From: an uncultured Anaerolineae bacterium
GTDB taxonomy: Bacteria; Chloroflexota; Anaerolineae; Anaerolineales; UBA11858
DNA: 10,790 nt
Assembly: GCA_937893815.1 (NCBI GenBank)
Contig: CALCSH010000080.1
Span: forward strand, 1 to 10,790
Direction: 5' to 3'
Positions 1 to 7,011 of this stretch are shown one piece after another. The translations under genes were made by a program, and so were the position numbers. The notes beneath the pieces were generated by a model, which did not search any database, had not been told where the DNA came from, and saw nothing but the letters and a program-made list of their open reading frames with translations. Position 1 is the stretch's first letter, and each line of letters opens with the position of its first letter.

Positions 1-93
1 GACCCCAGTCTACCTCTGGCTTTCAAGATGGCGCGCCTCTTTGAGACGCCCATCGATACAATTTTTAATCCGTCAGCGGAAGATTTGGAGGGT
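1..93. other. Left edge, no gene assigned
   Basis: This short stretch follows the last gene of the minus-strand cluster. On the minus strand an ATG at 53-51 opens a frame reading MGVSKRRAILKARGRLG that runs off the edge without a stop. No Shine-Dalgarno sequence precedes it, and I do not recognise the peptide. It could be the start of another gene or chance. I see no hairpin terminator after the stop codon at 94-96. Confidence 0.3.
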
Positions 94-708
94 TTAATCT
101 GTTTTTGGCTTTGGAGGGAGAAACCGCGGCAGCAGCATTGGAACTTGCTGTTGGTAGGCGGCATAGTCCGCGCCGAATTCATGCAGCAGACGGCGCTCTT
201 CGAATCTGGCCCCCACGATCAGGTATAGCGACAGGATTATACTTAACGTCAGGCTGTTTCGAGTCAGAATTGGGGTGAGCCACAAGAAGAGCAACCCACC
301 CGTGTAGAGCGGATGCCTCACCCGGCGATACAGCCCGCTAATGATGAGTTCAGGTTTGGCGGGAACCGCTTGCGGCGCAACGATTTGCCGCAGCCCGAGA
401 AAGGCAAAAGCGTCGGCCTGCCAGATGCCCAGGATGATGATCATTGCCGCGATCAATTGCCCGGCGCTGGAGAGCCATATCCAGGGCTGTTGAATCGTAT
501 AGAGCGTTTTGTCAGGAAGGGTAGCCATCAACCACAGGATGGGCAGGAACGAAATCCCTGCAAAGATATTGTATGCCAGACGATACCAGCGTTCAGCGAT
601 AGGGCCGAGGCGTTGCCGGGCGCGGGCTTTGGCGCTGAGTGTTGCCAAAAGGGAATGCACGACGGCATAAATGATTGCGCTGAGGGAGATGATCAGGATG
701 GAACTCAT
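94..708 (-). CDS. Isoprenylcysteine carboxyl methyltransferase-like membrane protein
   Basis: A 204-residue integral membrane protein of the ICMT/phospholipid methyltransferase (PEMT, NnrU-like) superfamily, which uses S-adenosylmethionine at the membrane. Hydrophobic segments lie near residues 3-22, 46-62, 78-96, 136-148 and 152-166. The family signature is present: RHPLYTGG at 131-138, then a glutamate/arginine-rich block (ARFEERRLLHEFGADYAAY, 167-185) followed by VP. In ICMT relatives these segments bind the cofactor. Length is typical. The start ATG overlaps the stop of the DNA methyltransferase gene as ATGA (705-708), and no good ribosome binding site is visible, so translation probably depends on coupling. 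The substrate cannot be read from sequence; protein prenylcysteine is unlikely in bacteria, while a lipid or a small thiol is possible. The family call is firm, the function open. Confidence 0.85.
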   Translation of the reverse strand: MSSILIISLSAIIYAVVHSLLATLSAKARARQRLGPIAERWYRLAYNIFAGISFLPILWLMATLPDKTLYTIQQPWIWLSSAGQLIAAMIIILGIWQADAFAFLGLRQIVAPQAVPAKPELIISGLYRRVRHPLYTGGLLFLWLTPILTRNSLTLSIILSLYLIVGARFEERRLLHEFGADYAAYQQQVPMLLPRFLPPKPKTD

Positions 709-1595
709 ATTGGCTTATCGAGCAACTCATTAATCCGCGTTTGGGCTAAATCCACATAGGCCGGGTTGAGTTCGTACCCCACGTAATGACGATCGGTTTG
801 CAGGGCTGCCAGCGCAGTAGAGCCGCTGCCCATGAAAGGGTCTAATACAATATCCCCTGCGAAAGTGTATAGCTCAATCAGGCGGCGGGGAAGTTCAATG
901 GGGAAGGGCGCTGGATGACCGATGCGGGCCGCCGATTCGGTGGAGAATTGCCAAACGCTCTTGGTGCATTCCAGAAACTCATCGCGCTGGATGGTGGCTT
1001 CGCGTCCCTGGCTTTCTCGTTTGAAGCGCCCCTTCGAGAATACCAGAATATACTCATGTACATCGCGCAGGGTGGGGTTGCTAGGCGAGAGCCAGCTTCC
1101 CCAGGCGGTGGATGATCCGGCACTGGAGCCTTTATCCCAGATAATCTCGCCACGCATCAGGTAGCCGATTTCGATCATCATTTGGGCGATGAATCCGTTG
1201 AGGGGGATGTAGGGTTTACGCCCCAAGTTGGCGACGTTGATGCAGGCGCGTCCGCCCGGAACCAGTACCCGCCAGGTTTCGCGGAAAATACCCTCCAGCA
1301 GAGTCAGATATTCCCCCAGGGTCAGGTCGTCATCATATTCTTTGCGCGCATTATACGGGGGTGAGGTCACCATCAGGTGCAGACAATTATCTGGCAAATC
1401 AGTCATTTTCTCGCTGCTGGCCGTGATGATTTGATCCAGGCTTTCCTTTGGAATGGGGTTTTCGCAATAGGGCGTCGATAAGTCTTCTTCGGATTGCTGG
1501 TCGTACATGCGGCTGTTGTAGAAATGGCTGGCGTCGTGGCTGATTTTGCCGCGTGTGCCAAATGATGATGTTTGCGTAGGGCGTTCGGAACTCAT
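705..1595 (-). CDS. Site-specific DNA methyltransferase, beta class (N4-cytosine or N6-adenine)
   Basis: A 296-residue S-adenosylmethionine-dependent amino-methyltransferase acting on DNA. The catalytic motif IV, TSPPY, is at 77-81. The cofactor motif I, DPFMGSGST, is at 252-260 near the C-terminus. That order (IV before I) defines the beta class; the TSPPY form leans towards N4-methylcytosine, but N6-adenine cannot be excluded. The N-terminus (SFGTRGKISHDASHFYNSRMY, residues 11-31) resembles the conserved opening of solitary bacterial methyltransferases. I chose the ATG at 1595 because GGAG (1603-1606) sits 7 nt upstream. The frame stays open to an upstream codon at 1649, but that lies inside the preceding gene and has no better signal. 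The start follows the stop of the MtlR-like gene after a single base, and its stop overlaps the next start, so the three genes are tightly coupled. No restriction endonuclease is visible, so this may be an orphan regulatory methyltransferase. The recognition sequence is unknown. Confidence 0.9.
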   Translation of the reverse strand: MSSERPTQTSSFGTRGKISHDASHFYNSRMYDQQSEEDLSTPYCENPIPKESLDQIITASSEKMTDLPDNCLHLMVTSPPYNARKEYDDDLTLGEYLTLLEGIFRETWRVLVPGGRACINVANLGRKPYIPLNGFIAQMMIEIGYLMRGEIIWDKGSSAGSSTAWGSWLSPSNPTLRDVHEYILVFSKGRFKRESQGREATIQRDEFLECTKSVWQFSTESAARIGHPAPFPIELPRRLIELYTFAGDIVLDPFMGSGSTALAALQTDRHYVGYELNPAYVDLAQTRINELLDKPI

Positions 1596-1596
1596 C

Positions 1597-2118
1597 TCAT
1601 GGCTCCATATCGACGAGGATAAAATTTTCTGGAGCCGCGCGTTGCTCATTTTCGGCCTGTTCGGAGCGCCAGATCAATTGCCCGCTGAGCAATGCAACCG
1701 CAAAAACAAATAGCCGCCGCGGGGTGACTGTTTCTTCTGGTAATAGAATTTCTCGCGGAATTCTGAGTTGGGAACAATGTTGGCGTAACGATTCGTCTGT
1801 AAATTTGCTGATATCGAGTTCATTGAGAAAAATATTGTGGATATGCATGATCTGGAGGAGATCATTGAATTCGTTCGATGAAATTAGGCCCAGTGCGTAG
1901 GCGGCCCGAATACGGGTGTCGAAAGTGCTCAGCGCGCCGCGCTGCAGGAGTAACTCGTTAGTATTTTGCGAATCGCTGATGAAAAAATTACTCAATAAAC
2001 GCCCCAGGTAGTTTTGCAAGTACGCTGTGCCCAGAATTGCGACCGAGCGATCACTATTGTGTTGGAACTCACCGATCAGATTTTGCCAGTTCCTGTTGTT
2101 TTTTGGGGATGCTTGCAT
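1597..2118 (-). CDS. MtlR-like (mannitol repressor family) protein
   Basis: A 173-residue, probably all-helical soluble protein resembling the MtlR (mannitol operon repressor) family. Visible features are SDR at 22-24 in an EF-x5-DR-x-VAILGTAYL context, and FDTRIRAAYALGLIS (66-80), the strongest family signature. Where MtlR relatives carry an R-x4-H motif (REELNH in E. coli MtlR, from memory), this protein has HNIFLN at 94-99, so both the Arg and the His are replaced. I chose the ATG at 2118 because AGGAG (2124-2128) sits 5 nt upstream; an in-frame GTG at 2124 overlaps that site and cannot be the start. It lies 20 nt after Tag and its stop is one base from the methyltransferase start. There is no mannitol gene nearby, so a role in mannitol control is unlikely. 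A role linked to the methyltransferase (regulator, partner or inhibitor) is inference. Confidence 0.7.
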   Translation of the reverse strand: MQASPKNNRNWQNLIGEFQHNSDRSVAILGTAYLQNYLGRLLSNFFISDSQNTNELLLQRGALSTFDTRIRAAYALGLISSNEFNDLLQIMHIHNIFLNELDISKFTDESLRQHCSQLRIPREILLPEETVTPRRLFVFAVALLSGQLIWRSEQAENEQRAAPENFILVDMEP

Positions 2119-2123
2119 GCGCA

Positions 2124-2128
2124 CTCCT
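2124..2128 (-). promoter_or_regulatory. Ribosome binding site that fixes the MtlR-like start
   Basis: AGGAG on the minus strand, 5 nt before the ATG at 2118. It overlaps the in-frame GTG at 2124 and so rules that codon out as the start. Confidence 0.7.
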
Positions 2129-2138
2129 GTTGTTATTT

Positions 2139-2735
2139 TTATCCTTGAGCTGCGTGTGAGTTCACGATTTCATCAAACCGGAAGCAATCAACCAGATGAT
2201 CGTTGACCATGCCCACGGCTTGCATAAAAGCATAACAGATGGTGGGGCCGACGAAATTGAAGCCACGTTGTTTGAGGGCTTTACTCATGGCCTGCGATTC
2301 GGGGCTTTGTGTAGGGATTTGGTCGATGAGGGTCCATCTATTCACGCGAGGAGTTTCGCCAATAAAACCCCACAGGAATTCACTGAACGAACTGAGTTCT
2401 TCCTGGATGTTGAGATAAGCCTGCGCATTTTGAATCGCAGCCCTGATTTTGAGCCGGTTGCGCACGATGCCGGGATCATTCATCAGGGTTGCGAATTTGG
2501 CTTCATCGTAGCGGGCCATTTTTTCAGGGTCAAATTGATCGAACGCCCGGTAATAGGCCTGGCGTTTGCGCAGAATGGTGATCCAACTCAGGCCCGCCTG
2601 CGCACCATCGAGAATCAGCTTGGCGAAAAGTTGCTGGTCATCGTATACCGGCACGCCCCATTCTTCGTCGTGATAGGCCACATACAGCGGATCACCTCCG
2701 GGCCAGGGACAGCGTTGAAGGTCTGACAAGCTCAT
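2139..2735 (-). CDS. tag: DNA-3-methyladenine glycosylase I
   Basis: A 198-residue base-excision repair enzyme that removes N3-methyladenine from alkylated DNA in the cytoplasm. It is similar to E. coli Tag along its whole length, including YHDEEWGVP (21-29), GAQAGLSWITILRKR (44-58), KALKQRGFNFVGPTICYAFMQA (153-174) and VNDHLVDC (177-184). The four zinc ligands of the family (C4, H17, H175, C179 in E. coli) correspond to C9, H22, H180 and C184, all present. The base-binding Glu38 of E. coli Tag corresponds to Asp43 here (codon 2607-2609), a conservative change that also occurs, as far as I recall, in other family members. The start overlaps the stop of the small cysteine-motif gene (ATGA, 2732-2735), with AGGA a few bases upstream. 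It is the second gene of the five-gene cluster, next to a DNA methyltransferase. Confidence 0.96.
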   Translation of the reverse strand: MSLSDLQRCPWPGGDPLYVAYHDEEWGVPVYDDQQLFAKLILDGAQAGLSWITILRKRQAYYRAFDQFDPEKMARYDEAKFATLMNDPGIVRNRLKIRAAIQNAQAYLNIQEELSSFSEFLWGFIGETPRVNRWTLIDQIPTQSPESQAMSKALKQRGFNFVGPTICYAFMQAVGMVNDHLVDCFRFDEIVNSHAAQG

Positions 2736-2917
2736 TTATTCCTGGTTTTTTGGGGATACAGTCGCTTGGCTTCACAAAGATTCTTCTTGCGCCCGGCGAC
2801 GCGCCCGCAATTAGCGCAAACAAATTTGCCGTCACGCACTAAAGTTTTGTAGGCCTTAAACTCTTTTTTGATGATACCTTGCTTTTCGAGTTCACAAAGT
2901 GTTTTGTCAGTTTTCAT
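2732..2917 (-). CDS. Small protein with a cysteine (zinc-ribbon-like) motif
   Basis: A 61-residue basic protein, first gene of the cluster. The cysteine motif is CANCGRVAGRKKNLC (34-48), a C-x2-C-x10-C arrangement with one further cysteine at residue 8. I recognise the general look (F-V-C-x2-C-G-R-V-A, then N-L-C) of short bacterial proteins of unknown function, but can assign no role. Three or four cysteines would suit a zinc site, possibly completed by dimerisation. The reading frame is supported by a GAGG Shine-Dalgarno sequence 7 nt before the ATG and by the ATGA overlap with tag. The lysine/arginine-rich tail could bind nucleic acid, which would fit the neighbours, but that is inference. 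Confidence 0.7.
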   Translation of the reverse strand: MKTDKTLCELEKQGIIKKEFKAYKTLVRDGKFVCANCGRVAGRKKNLCEAKRLYPQKTRNK

Positions 2918-2978
2918 AAATTAGCCTCAGTGTTGACGAAAGGGTATATTTTGAACGAAATGCTGCTGGATATGTGAA

Positions 2979-2984
2979 ATTATA
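2979..2984 (-). promoter_or_regulatory. Candidate -10 element for the five-gene cluster
   Basis: A perfect TATAAT on the minus strand, about 60 nt before the ATG at 2917, in the 94-nt gap after the kinase gene. The hexamer 17 bp upstream (GATGTA) is a poor -35, so this is only a candidate. No strong hairpin terminator is visible in this gap, and read-through from the kinase gene is possible. Confidence 0.3.
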
Positions 2985-3011
2985 CAACGAACCCGGAATA
3001 TTACATCCATC

Positions 3012-4046
3012 TCACCACACTTGCAGCCCGTGGGAGTCAAGCGCAATTGCAATGGTCTGAAAGGCTTGCTTTGACTGTAAAACCTCACGCAGCAGGGCTT
3101 GTTTTTTAGTTGCATCTCCCTCGCATAAAAGGGTTATTGACCCTCCATCACCCCCGGCGCCATTGACCTTCCAGCCCGCCGCGCCGTGTTGTTGTGCAAT
3201 CGCAATCACTCTTCGGGCGTCCTCACTGACCAGATCGGGATGCAAGCGCGCCTGAGCGGCTGTGTTTGCGCGCATCGCTGCACCAAAGGCTGTAAAATCG
3301 CCCGCGGCAAGTGCGACTTGCGCCGATTTTGCCAGGGATCGAAGCTCATTGAGCGGCGCGCAATCTACACCGTCATTTTCAAGCTGGGTGATGACTTTTT
3401 GATGCACGCTCGATGATTGGTGGGATTTTCCGAGATAGACCAGCGCCAAACGTGATTCTAATTCCGCAAGAACAGCGGACGGGAGTTGGAGTTGAGCGAC
3501 GGAAGCGAGGGGGTAGTGACTCATCTCGATGCAATTGATCCCGCCGTGGGCTGCGCAAAGCTGATCCTGAATGCCGCATTGTAACCCCAAATCTTGCGTT
3601 TCAACCGCCTGCGCGGTAGCTGCCACCTGATTGGGTGTCATGCGTCCCGGGGTCAGCGCATCCAGCGCGCCGATCAGCGCCACGGTTACCGCGGCTGACG
3701 TGCCCGTACTCCCACCGGGCGGCGCGTCGCAATGAATGGTGATCTCAACCGCCACATCTTCAGGAATCCCAATTCTGCGGATGGCCGCCTCGAGCAAGGG
3801 ATGTTTCTCCCAGCCCGAGGTGGCGGGATCATAGTCGTAGACATCCCCAAAATTAACCACACACAATCGAACGGGATGCGGATATTCTTCCCGCGGCGAT
3901 ACGTTGATATATACCTGGGCATAGGGGGATACGGCGATATTGAAAATGCTGCCGTATTCGGCAAACCAGGTATCTGTCCAGCCGCCGATATCACAGATGC
4001 GCATAGGGGCTTGCGCCCGGATCGTGTAAAGTGGAGAATCGGGCAT
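3012..4046 (-). CDS. GHMP-family sugar kinase (heptose-7-phosphate/fucokinase-like)
   Basis: A 344-residue cytoplasmic kinase of the GHMP superfamily. The N-terminal sugar-binding segment is RICDIGGWTDT (16-26). The glycine/serine-rich ATP loop is PPGGSTGTSAAV (109-120), the GHMP motif 2. GIQDQL (158-163) carries the probable catalytic Asp161. The C-terminal motif 3 is KVNGAGGDGGSITLL (293-307). The YLGKSHQSSSVHQKV segment (204-218) recalls D-glycero-D-manno-heptose 7-phosphate kinase (HddA) and fucokinase relatives more than galactokinase or mevalonate kinase. The substrate cannot be settled: no heptose or fucose pathway gene is beside it. Its ATG shares one base with the stop of the exporter gene (TAATG, 4044-4048) and has no clear ribosome binding site, so it is probably translated by coupling. 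Length is normal and the frame intact. Confidence 0.85.
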   Translation of the reverse strand: MPDSPLYTIRAQAPMRICDIGGWTDTWFAEYGSIFNIAVSPYAQVYINVSPREEYPHPVRLCVVNFGDVYDYDPATSGWEKHPLLEAAIRRIGIPEDVAVEITIHCDAPPGGSTGTSAAVTVALIGALDALTPGRMTPNQVAATAQAVETQDLGLQCGIQDQLCAAHGGINCIEMSHYPLASVAQLQLPSAVLAELESRLALVYLGKSHQSSSVHQKVITQLENDGVDCAPLNELRSLAKSAQVALAAGDFTAFGAAMRANTAAQARLHPDLVSEDARRVIAIAQQHGAAGWKVNGAGGDGGSITLLCEGDATKKQALLREVLQSKQAFQTIAIALDSHGLQVW

Positions 4047-4762
4047 TATTGCAGGGCTAAACGGAGTCCAATCACAACCAGCAAGGCCAGTACGATTTTG
4101 CGAAAAATTTCCGGGTTGATGAATTTATCCAGGCTGGTCCCGGCGAAGATGCCCACGGCAATCGCCGGAAGCGAGTACCAAAAGTAATGCCACACTTCGG
4201 GGGTCAGGTTGTGATTGAGCGCATGTCCGCTGACGACAAAGGCGCTGGAGAAGACGAAGAAGCCCTGTAAATTACTTTTAAACTCGCCCGGCGACCAGCC
4301 GCGGCTGGTGCCATACAAAATCACCGGCGGCCCGGAGGTGTTGTAGGCGCCGCCAATCATCCCGGCCAGCAGTCCAAAGACAAAGCCCCAATTCGGGTGT
4401 GCCAGCCTGGGCAGGCGGATATTCATTAGCGCATAGAGGGCATACCCGGTGATCATCAAGCCTAAAATGCGCAGCATTATTTGCTCATCGACCAATCGTA
4501 GATAAATAAAGCCGACCGGGATGCCCAACAGCGCGGCGGCGATCACCCGCCAAATCGCCTGCCAGTTGAAGACATGCCGGTAATGGAACAGCAGATAACC
4601 TTCCAAAGGGATGACAATCAGGGCGACCAACGGCGTGGCGGTGTGTATGCTAACAACTGTAGGCAGCAACGCCATCGCCACCAGCGCCGATCCGAAACCG
4701 GAAAGACTCTGTGTGAAGACGGCCAGGAAGATGATGAAGATGACGATGTATTCTTGGGACAT
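4046..4762 (-). CDS. TauE/SafE (DUF81) family membrane exporter
   Basis: A 238-residue integral membrane protein of the TauE/SafE family, whose studied members move sulfite, sulfonates or other small organic anions. About eight hydrophobic segments are visible, beginning at residues 4-20. The two internal half-repeats each carry a glycine-rich turn: QSLSGFGSALVAM (18-30) and AGMIGGAYNTSGPPVIL (133-149), as expected for the family. Length is typical. The start ATG lacks a strong Shine-Dalgarno sequence. The gene lies 63 nt after the prolyl oligopeptidase and is coupled by TAATG to the kinase, so an operon of exporter and kinase is likely. The transported substrate is not known; a link between an exported anion and the sugar phosphorylated by the kinase is only a guess. 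Confidence 0.88.
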   Translation of the reverse strand: MSQEYIVIFIIFLAVFTQSLSGFGSALVAMALLPTVVSIHTATPLVALIVIPLEGYLLFHYRHVFNWQAIWRVIAAALLGIPVGFIYLRLVDEQIMLRILGLMITGYALYALMNIRLPRLAHPNWGFVFGLLAGMIGGAYNTSGPPVILYGTSRGWSPGEFKSNLQGFFVFSSAFVVSGHALNHNLTPEVWHYFWYSLPAIAVGIFAGTSLDKFINPEIFRKIVLALLVVIGLRLALQ

Positions 4763-4790
4763 AGCGTATTTTCATGAGGAAAGCAAGATG

Positions 4791-4820
4791 CCAGGAAGAT
4801 GTCACTTCCAACTTTCCTGG
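4791..4820 (-). other. Weak hairpin between oligopeptidase and exporter genes
   Basis: CCAGGAA (4791-4797) and TTCCTGG (4814-4820) form a 7-bp inverted repeat in the 63-nt gap. An alternative inner stem GGAAG/CTTCC (4794-4798 with 4805-4809) is also possible. No T-tract follows on the minus strand, so it is not a convincing terminator. It could be an attenuator, an mRNA end or chance. Confidence 0.3.
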
Positions 4821-4825
4821 ATTCC

Positions 4826-6880
4826 TTATTGATATGCGTTTACGCCCAATGTATCCACGGCAAAGGCTAAAACATCGGCGTGTTCGTCGATCAGTTTGTA
4901 GGTGGGTTTGCCGAGTTTGTGCCCGGCTTTCAAATCCACGCGTAGCAGCATGGGGTGTGGACTGGTGTTATTGGCTTGCAGTGTAGCAATGAATTTCTTG
5001 GAGTGTGCCGGAACAACCCGATCGTCTGTATCGCCAGTAGTGACCAAAATCGGCGGGTAGGCCGTATCGCGCACGTTGTGCAGCGGGGAATAAGCGTACA
5101 AGTAGGCAAATTCGTCGGGGTCTTCTTCAGCGTTGCCCCATTCCACCGTCCAGAAATGCCCCACGGTGAATTTGTGATAGCGCAGCATATCGGTGACGGG
5201 AACCCAGCATAACACCGCCCCAAACAGATCGGGACGCTGGGCCATGCAGGCAGAAGTCAGCAGCCCGCCGTTGCTGCGCCCTTCGATGGCGAGTTTGTCG
5301 GTGCGGGTATAGCCCTGCTCGATCAGCCATTCGGCGGCGGCGATGAAATCATCGAAGACGTTTTGCTTGTTTTCGAGCATTCCACTGCGGTGCCATTCTT
5401 CGCCATATTCCAATCCGCCGCGGATATTTGCCAGGGCAAAGACGCCGCCCATTTCCAGCCAGACCAGATTCCATACGGTGAAGAAGGGTGTTTGGCTGAG
5501 GGTGAAACCGCCGTAACCGTAGAGCTTGGTCGGGTTGTTACCGTTCAGTTCTAGCCCCTTGCGGTGGGTCAGGAACATGGGCACGCGCGTGCCATCTTTG
5601 GATGCGTAGAAAACCTGCCGGGTTTCGTATTTTTCAACATCGAAATCGAGCGGGGATTCGGCAAAAGGAGTGCATTCACCGCTGGCGAAATTGTAGTGGA
5701 AAATCGTATCCGGGTACAGGAAAGATGTAAAGGTGAAGAATAACTCCATATCCGACGCGCCACCTGCGAGGTAGGTCGCTGTTCCCATTGTGGGAAGTGG
5801 TATCTCTTGACGATGATGGCCCTCTACATCATGGATGTGAATCTTGGAGTGGGCGTGATGATTAACAAATAAAACCAATTGCCCGTTGACCAGCGCGGCT
5901 TCTTCGATGGTGTCCGCGCTCTGGGGGACGATTTCCTGCCAGTCTTGGCGAGCCGGGTTATCGACATCGATAGCCATGATGCGCCCGCGCGGTGCATCCA
6001 GCTCGGTGTGGAAGTAGAAGGTGCTGCCGATGTTCCCGGCGAACTCGAAGCGGGCTTCACCATCCTGAATGATTCTGGTGAACTCGCCGTCACAGTCCAT
6101 CGGGCGCAGGTACAGGCCATTGCGGCGGTCGGTGCCGCGCATGGCGTAGAGTATCAAATAGGCGCCGTCGCTGCTGGCGTAGGGGTAGAAGCGCAGGGTT
6201 TTGTCGTGCGGGGCTTCATAGATCAGCGTGTCGGCAGCCTGGGACGTTCCCAGAGCGTGCCAATACACTTTGATATGGTTGTTCTGGTCTTCAGGTGGAA
6301 CGCTGCCGGGTTGGGGCAGGCGGTTGTAGTAGAACCCGCTATTATCGGGTTTCCAGGCCAGGGTAGCAAATTTGACCCATTGCAGCACATCGGGGAGTTT
6401 CTCTCCGCTGGCGGTGTTGATCAGGTGAACTTCCTGCCAGTCGGAACCGCTGGCGGCCAGGGCGTAGGCCATCAATGTGCCATCGGAGCTGAAGTATTTT
6501 TCCATTAGAGCGATGGTGCCGTCGTCGCTGAGGGTATTGGGGTTGAGCAAGGTGCGCGGTTCGACTTCGTGCGCTTCTTGCGCATAGAATATATCCTGGT
6601 TTTGCAGACCATCGTTTTTCGTAAAGTACGTGCGCCCGGCGATTTTTTTGATCCAGGTATATTTGGGGAAGTTCCACAACTCTGTAAGGCGAGCTTTGAT
6701 TTTCCCCAGGGCAGGAATCTGATCAAGCTGCTGGCGCGTGAACTGATTTTGGGCTTCGGTCCAGGCGCGCACTTCGGGCTGGTTGGCGTCTTCGAGCCAG
6801 CGGTAGGGATCGGCTACGGACGTGCCGTGGTAGTTATCAACGATGTCGGACTTTTTGGTGGAAGGATAGTCGAAGGGCAT
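4826..6880 (-). CDS. Prolyl oligopeptidase (peptidase family S9A)
   Basis: A 684-residue serine peptidase that cuts short peptides after proline. It lacks a signal peptide and is presumably cytoplasmic. Residues about 1-70 and 415-684 form the alpha/beta-hydrolase domain, and about 75-410 the seven-bladed propeller that limits access to small peptides. The opening (VADPYRWLED, 22-31) is classic for the family. The nucleophile is Ser536 in GRSNGG (534-539). By comparison with porcine POP the catalytic Asp is Asp619 and the substrate-binding Arg is Arg621 (DDRVVP, 619-624). The catalytic His is His654 in AGHKLGKP (652-659). ANIRGGLEYGEEWH (484-497) is also strongly conserved. GGAG-type sequence (6886-6889) lies 5 nt before the ATG, supporting this start. 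It is the first gene after the terminator at 6965-6995, so it probably has its own promoter in the 84-nt gap; I see a TACAAT there but no convincing -35. Confidence 0.96.
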   Translation of the reverse strand: MPFDYPSTKKSDIVDNYHGTSVADPYRWLEDANQPEVRAWTEAQNQFTRQQLDQIPALGKIKARLTELWNFPKYTWIKKIAGRTYFTKNDGLQNQDIFYAQEAHEVEPRTLLNPNTLSDDGTIALMEKYFSSDGTLMAYALAASGSDWQEVHLINTASGEKLPDVLQWVKFATLAWKPDNSGFYYNRLPQPGSVPPEDQNNHIKVYWHALGTSQAADTLIYEAPHDKTLRFYPYASSDGAYLILYAMRGTDRRNGLYLRPMDCDGEFTRIIQDGEARFEFAGNIGSTFYFHTELDAPRGRIMAIDVDNPARQDWQEIVPQSADTIEEAALVNGQLVLFVNHHAHSKIHIHDVEGHHRQEIPLPTMGTATYLAGGASDMELFFTFTSFLYPDTIFHYNFASGECTPFAESPLDFDVEKYETRQVFYASKDGTRVPMFLTHRKGLELNGNNPTKLYGYGGFTLSQTPFFTVWNLVWLEMGGVFALANIRGGLEYGEEWHRSGMLENKQNVFDDFIAAAEWLIEQGYTRTDKLAIEGRSNGGLLTSACMAQRPDLFGAVLCWVPVTDMLRYHKFTVGHFWTVEWGNAEEDPDEFAYLYAYSPLHNVRDTAYPPILVTTGDTDDRVVPAHSKKFIATLQANNTSPHPMLLRVDLKAGHKLGKPTYKLIDEHADVLAFAVDTLGVNAYQ

Positions 6881-6964
6881 TGAAACTCCAACATGCGATC
6901 AGTGAAAGAATCGATTTATTGCAGTATTGTACTCGCTCCTGGAGAATAATCTTGGATTAAATCA

Positions 6965-6995
6965 AAACACCGCTCAGAAATTTTGAGCGGTGTTT
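6965..6995 (-). terminator. Hairpin terminator of the small gene
   Basis: A perfect 12-bp inverted repeat: AAACACCGCTCA (6965-6976) and TGAGCGGTGTTT (6984-6995), with a 7-nt loop. It begins 17 nt after the TAG at 7012-7014. On the minus strand the stem ends in GTGTTTTGATTTAA, a modest T-rich tail. Its position right after the broken small gene and before the oligopeptidase start suits an intrinsic terminator. Confidence 0.75.
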
Positions 6996-7011
6996 GTGAC
7001 TTGGTGTATGC

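Noticed and set aside
313..759. A 148-codon plus-strand frame
   Set aside because: It covers the ICMT-like gene on the other strand, where the RHPLYTGG signature and hydrophobic segments are clear.
1597..1649. N-terminal extension of the methyltransferase to 1649
   Set aside because: It would overlap the MtlR-like gene by over 50 bases, and the ATG at 1595 has a well-placed GGAG and begins close to the conserved N-terminus.
2196..2726. A 176-codon plus-strand frame
   Set aside because: It is antisense to tag, which matches its family from end to end.
5879..6508. A 209-codon open frame on the plus strand
   Set aside because: It lies wholly inside the prolyl oligopeptidase gene on the opposite strand, has no family resemblance, and the minus-strand protein is continuous and conserved there.
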